This document shows, one piece after another, positions 58,515-58,610 of a stretch of 58,610 bases of DNA. Within the stretch, counting starts at the first letter, position 1. Every line of letters begins with the position of its first letter. Source of the stretch: JAGPCH01 sp039810605 (GTDB lineage: Bacteria > Bacteroidota > Ignavibacteria > Tepidaquicellales > Tepidaquicellaceae). A program made the translations under genes and the position numbers. The stretch covers positions 1 to 58,610 of the forward strand of contig JBDHXH010000009.1 in assembly GCA_039810605.1 (NCBI GenBank), given 5' to 3'. The notes beneath the pieces were generated by a model, which was given only the letters and a program-made list of their open reading frames with translations, was not told where the DNA came from and did not search any database.

Positions 58515-58610
58515 TGAATTGGTGTAATGGGAGGGGGCTGTCCAAAAAGTATTTTCATTTTTAGGCTGTAAAATGAAAATTTGAAAAAATAATTTTCTTA
58601 TATTTGCAGT
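58515..58610. repeat. Probable end of a dispersed repeat or insertion sequence at the window edge
   Basis: tgaattggtg (58515-58524) and gggagggggctgtccaaaaa (58529-58548) are followed by a perfect 11-bp hairpin, attttcatttt/aaaatgaaaat (58551-58561, 58570-58580). The window ends with tatatttgca, a Bacteroidota -7-like element (TATATTTG, 58599-58606) as found ahead of a gene. 'GGGGGCTGTCCAAAAAGT' resembles the terminal inverted repeats of some IS families, from memory. A transposase, if any, lies beyond the edge. Confidence 0.4.

Overview
The window looks like chromosomal DNA of a low-GC member of the Bacteroidota/Chlorobiota (FCB) group, most likely an Ignavibacteria-like lineage. Three large secreted proteins end in the 'PNPFN..T.I.(F/Y)' C-terminal sorting domain read by the type IX secretion system. 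At least two promoters fit the Bacteroidota TTG-N19/20-TAnnTTTG pattern. Shine-Dalgarno sequences are mostly weak, and TTG/GTG starts are frequent. The lineage is inferred from these marks; no rRNA is present. There are no tRNA genes, CRISPR arrays, phage genes or complete insertion sequences.

Layout. 1-182: heptamer tandem repeat. 232-1668: RidA-type deaminase (2-aminomuconate deaminase-like), an ABM-like small protein and an HdeD-like membrane protein, closed by a terminator. 1889-5850: the most interesting block, made of two non-canonical D-Ala-D-Ala-ligase-type ATP-grasp enzymes, a GNAT acetyltransferase and a lysine 2,3-aminomutase-type radical SAM enzyme behind a good promoter; I infer a beta-lysine-containing, possibly acetylated, small peptide or osmolyte. 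6113-8641: a 28-residue membrane peptide, a DUF6249-like protein, a DUF4097-like protein, an ECF sigma factor and its putative membrane anti-sigma. 8743-18255: cell-envelope genes (OM barrels, CHAP peptidase, YCF48-like T9SS protein, M61 peptidase), a 24-bp tandem repeat array and an MFS exporter.

18307-23356: DUF72 gene followed by a kynurenine-pathway cluster (kynurenine formamidase, nitrobindin-like heme-binding barrel, kynureninase, kynurenine 3-monooxygenase). This would turn N-formylkynurenine into 3-hydroxyanthranilate; the RidA protein at the left edge could act further down the same route. 23548-29950: M13 peptidase, LRR protein, lipoprotein, DUF1028/T9SS protein, phosphoglycerate mutase, HAD and SDR-like proteins. 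29964-37854 (minus strand): ABC-2 exporter pair, aldehyde dehydrogenase, two hypotheticals, deoxyribose-phosphate aldolase, glycogen branching enzyme.

38036-45382: DUF1428, a giant DUF4175 coiled-coil protein, a second ECF sigma/anti-sigma pair with a FecR-like domain, and MarC. 45390-52560 (minus): membrane proteins, nitroreductase, cupin, L-2-hydroxyglutarate oxidase and a reprolysin-type T9SS metalloprotease. 52643-55215 (minus): DUF1573, DoxX/MauE and rhodanese genes, then ruvB. 55286-58424: small membrane protein, Nudix hydrolase, DUF4920 protein and isocitrate dehydrogenase. The right edge holds what looks like the end of a dispersed repeat or insertion sequence, with a weaker relative near 42.1 kb.
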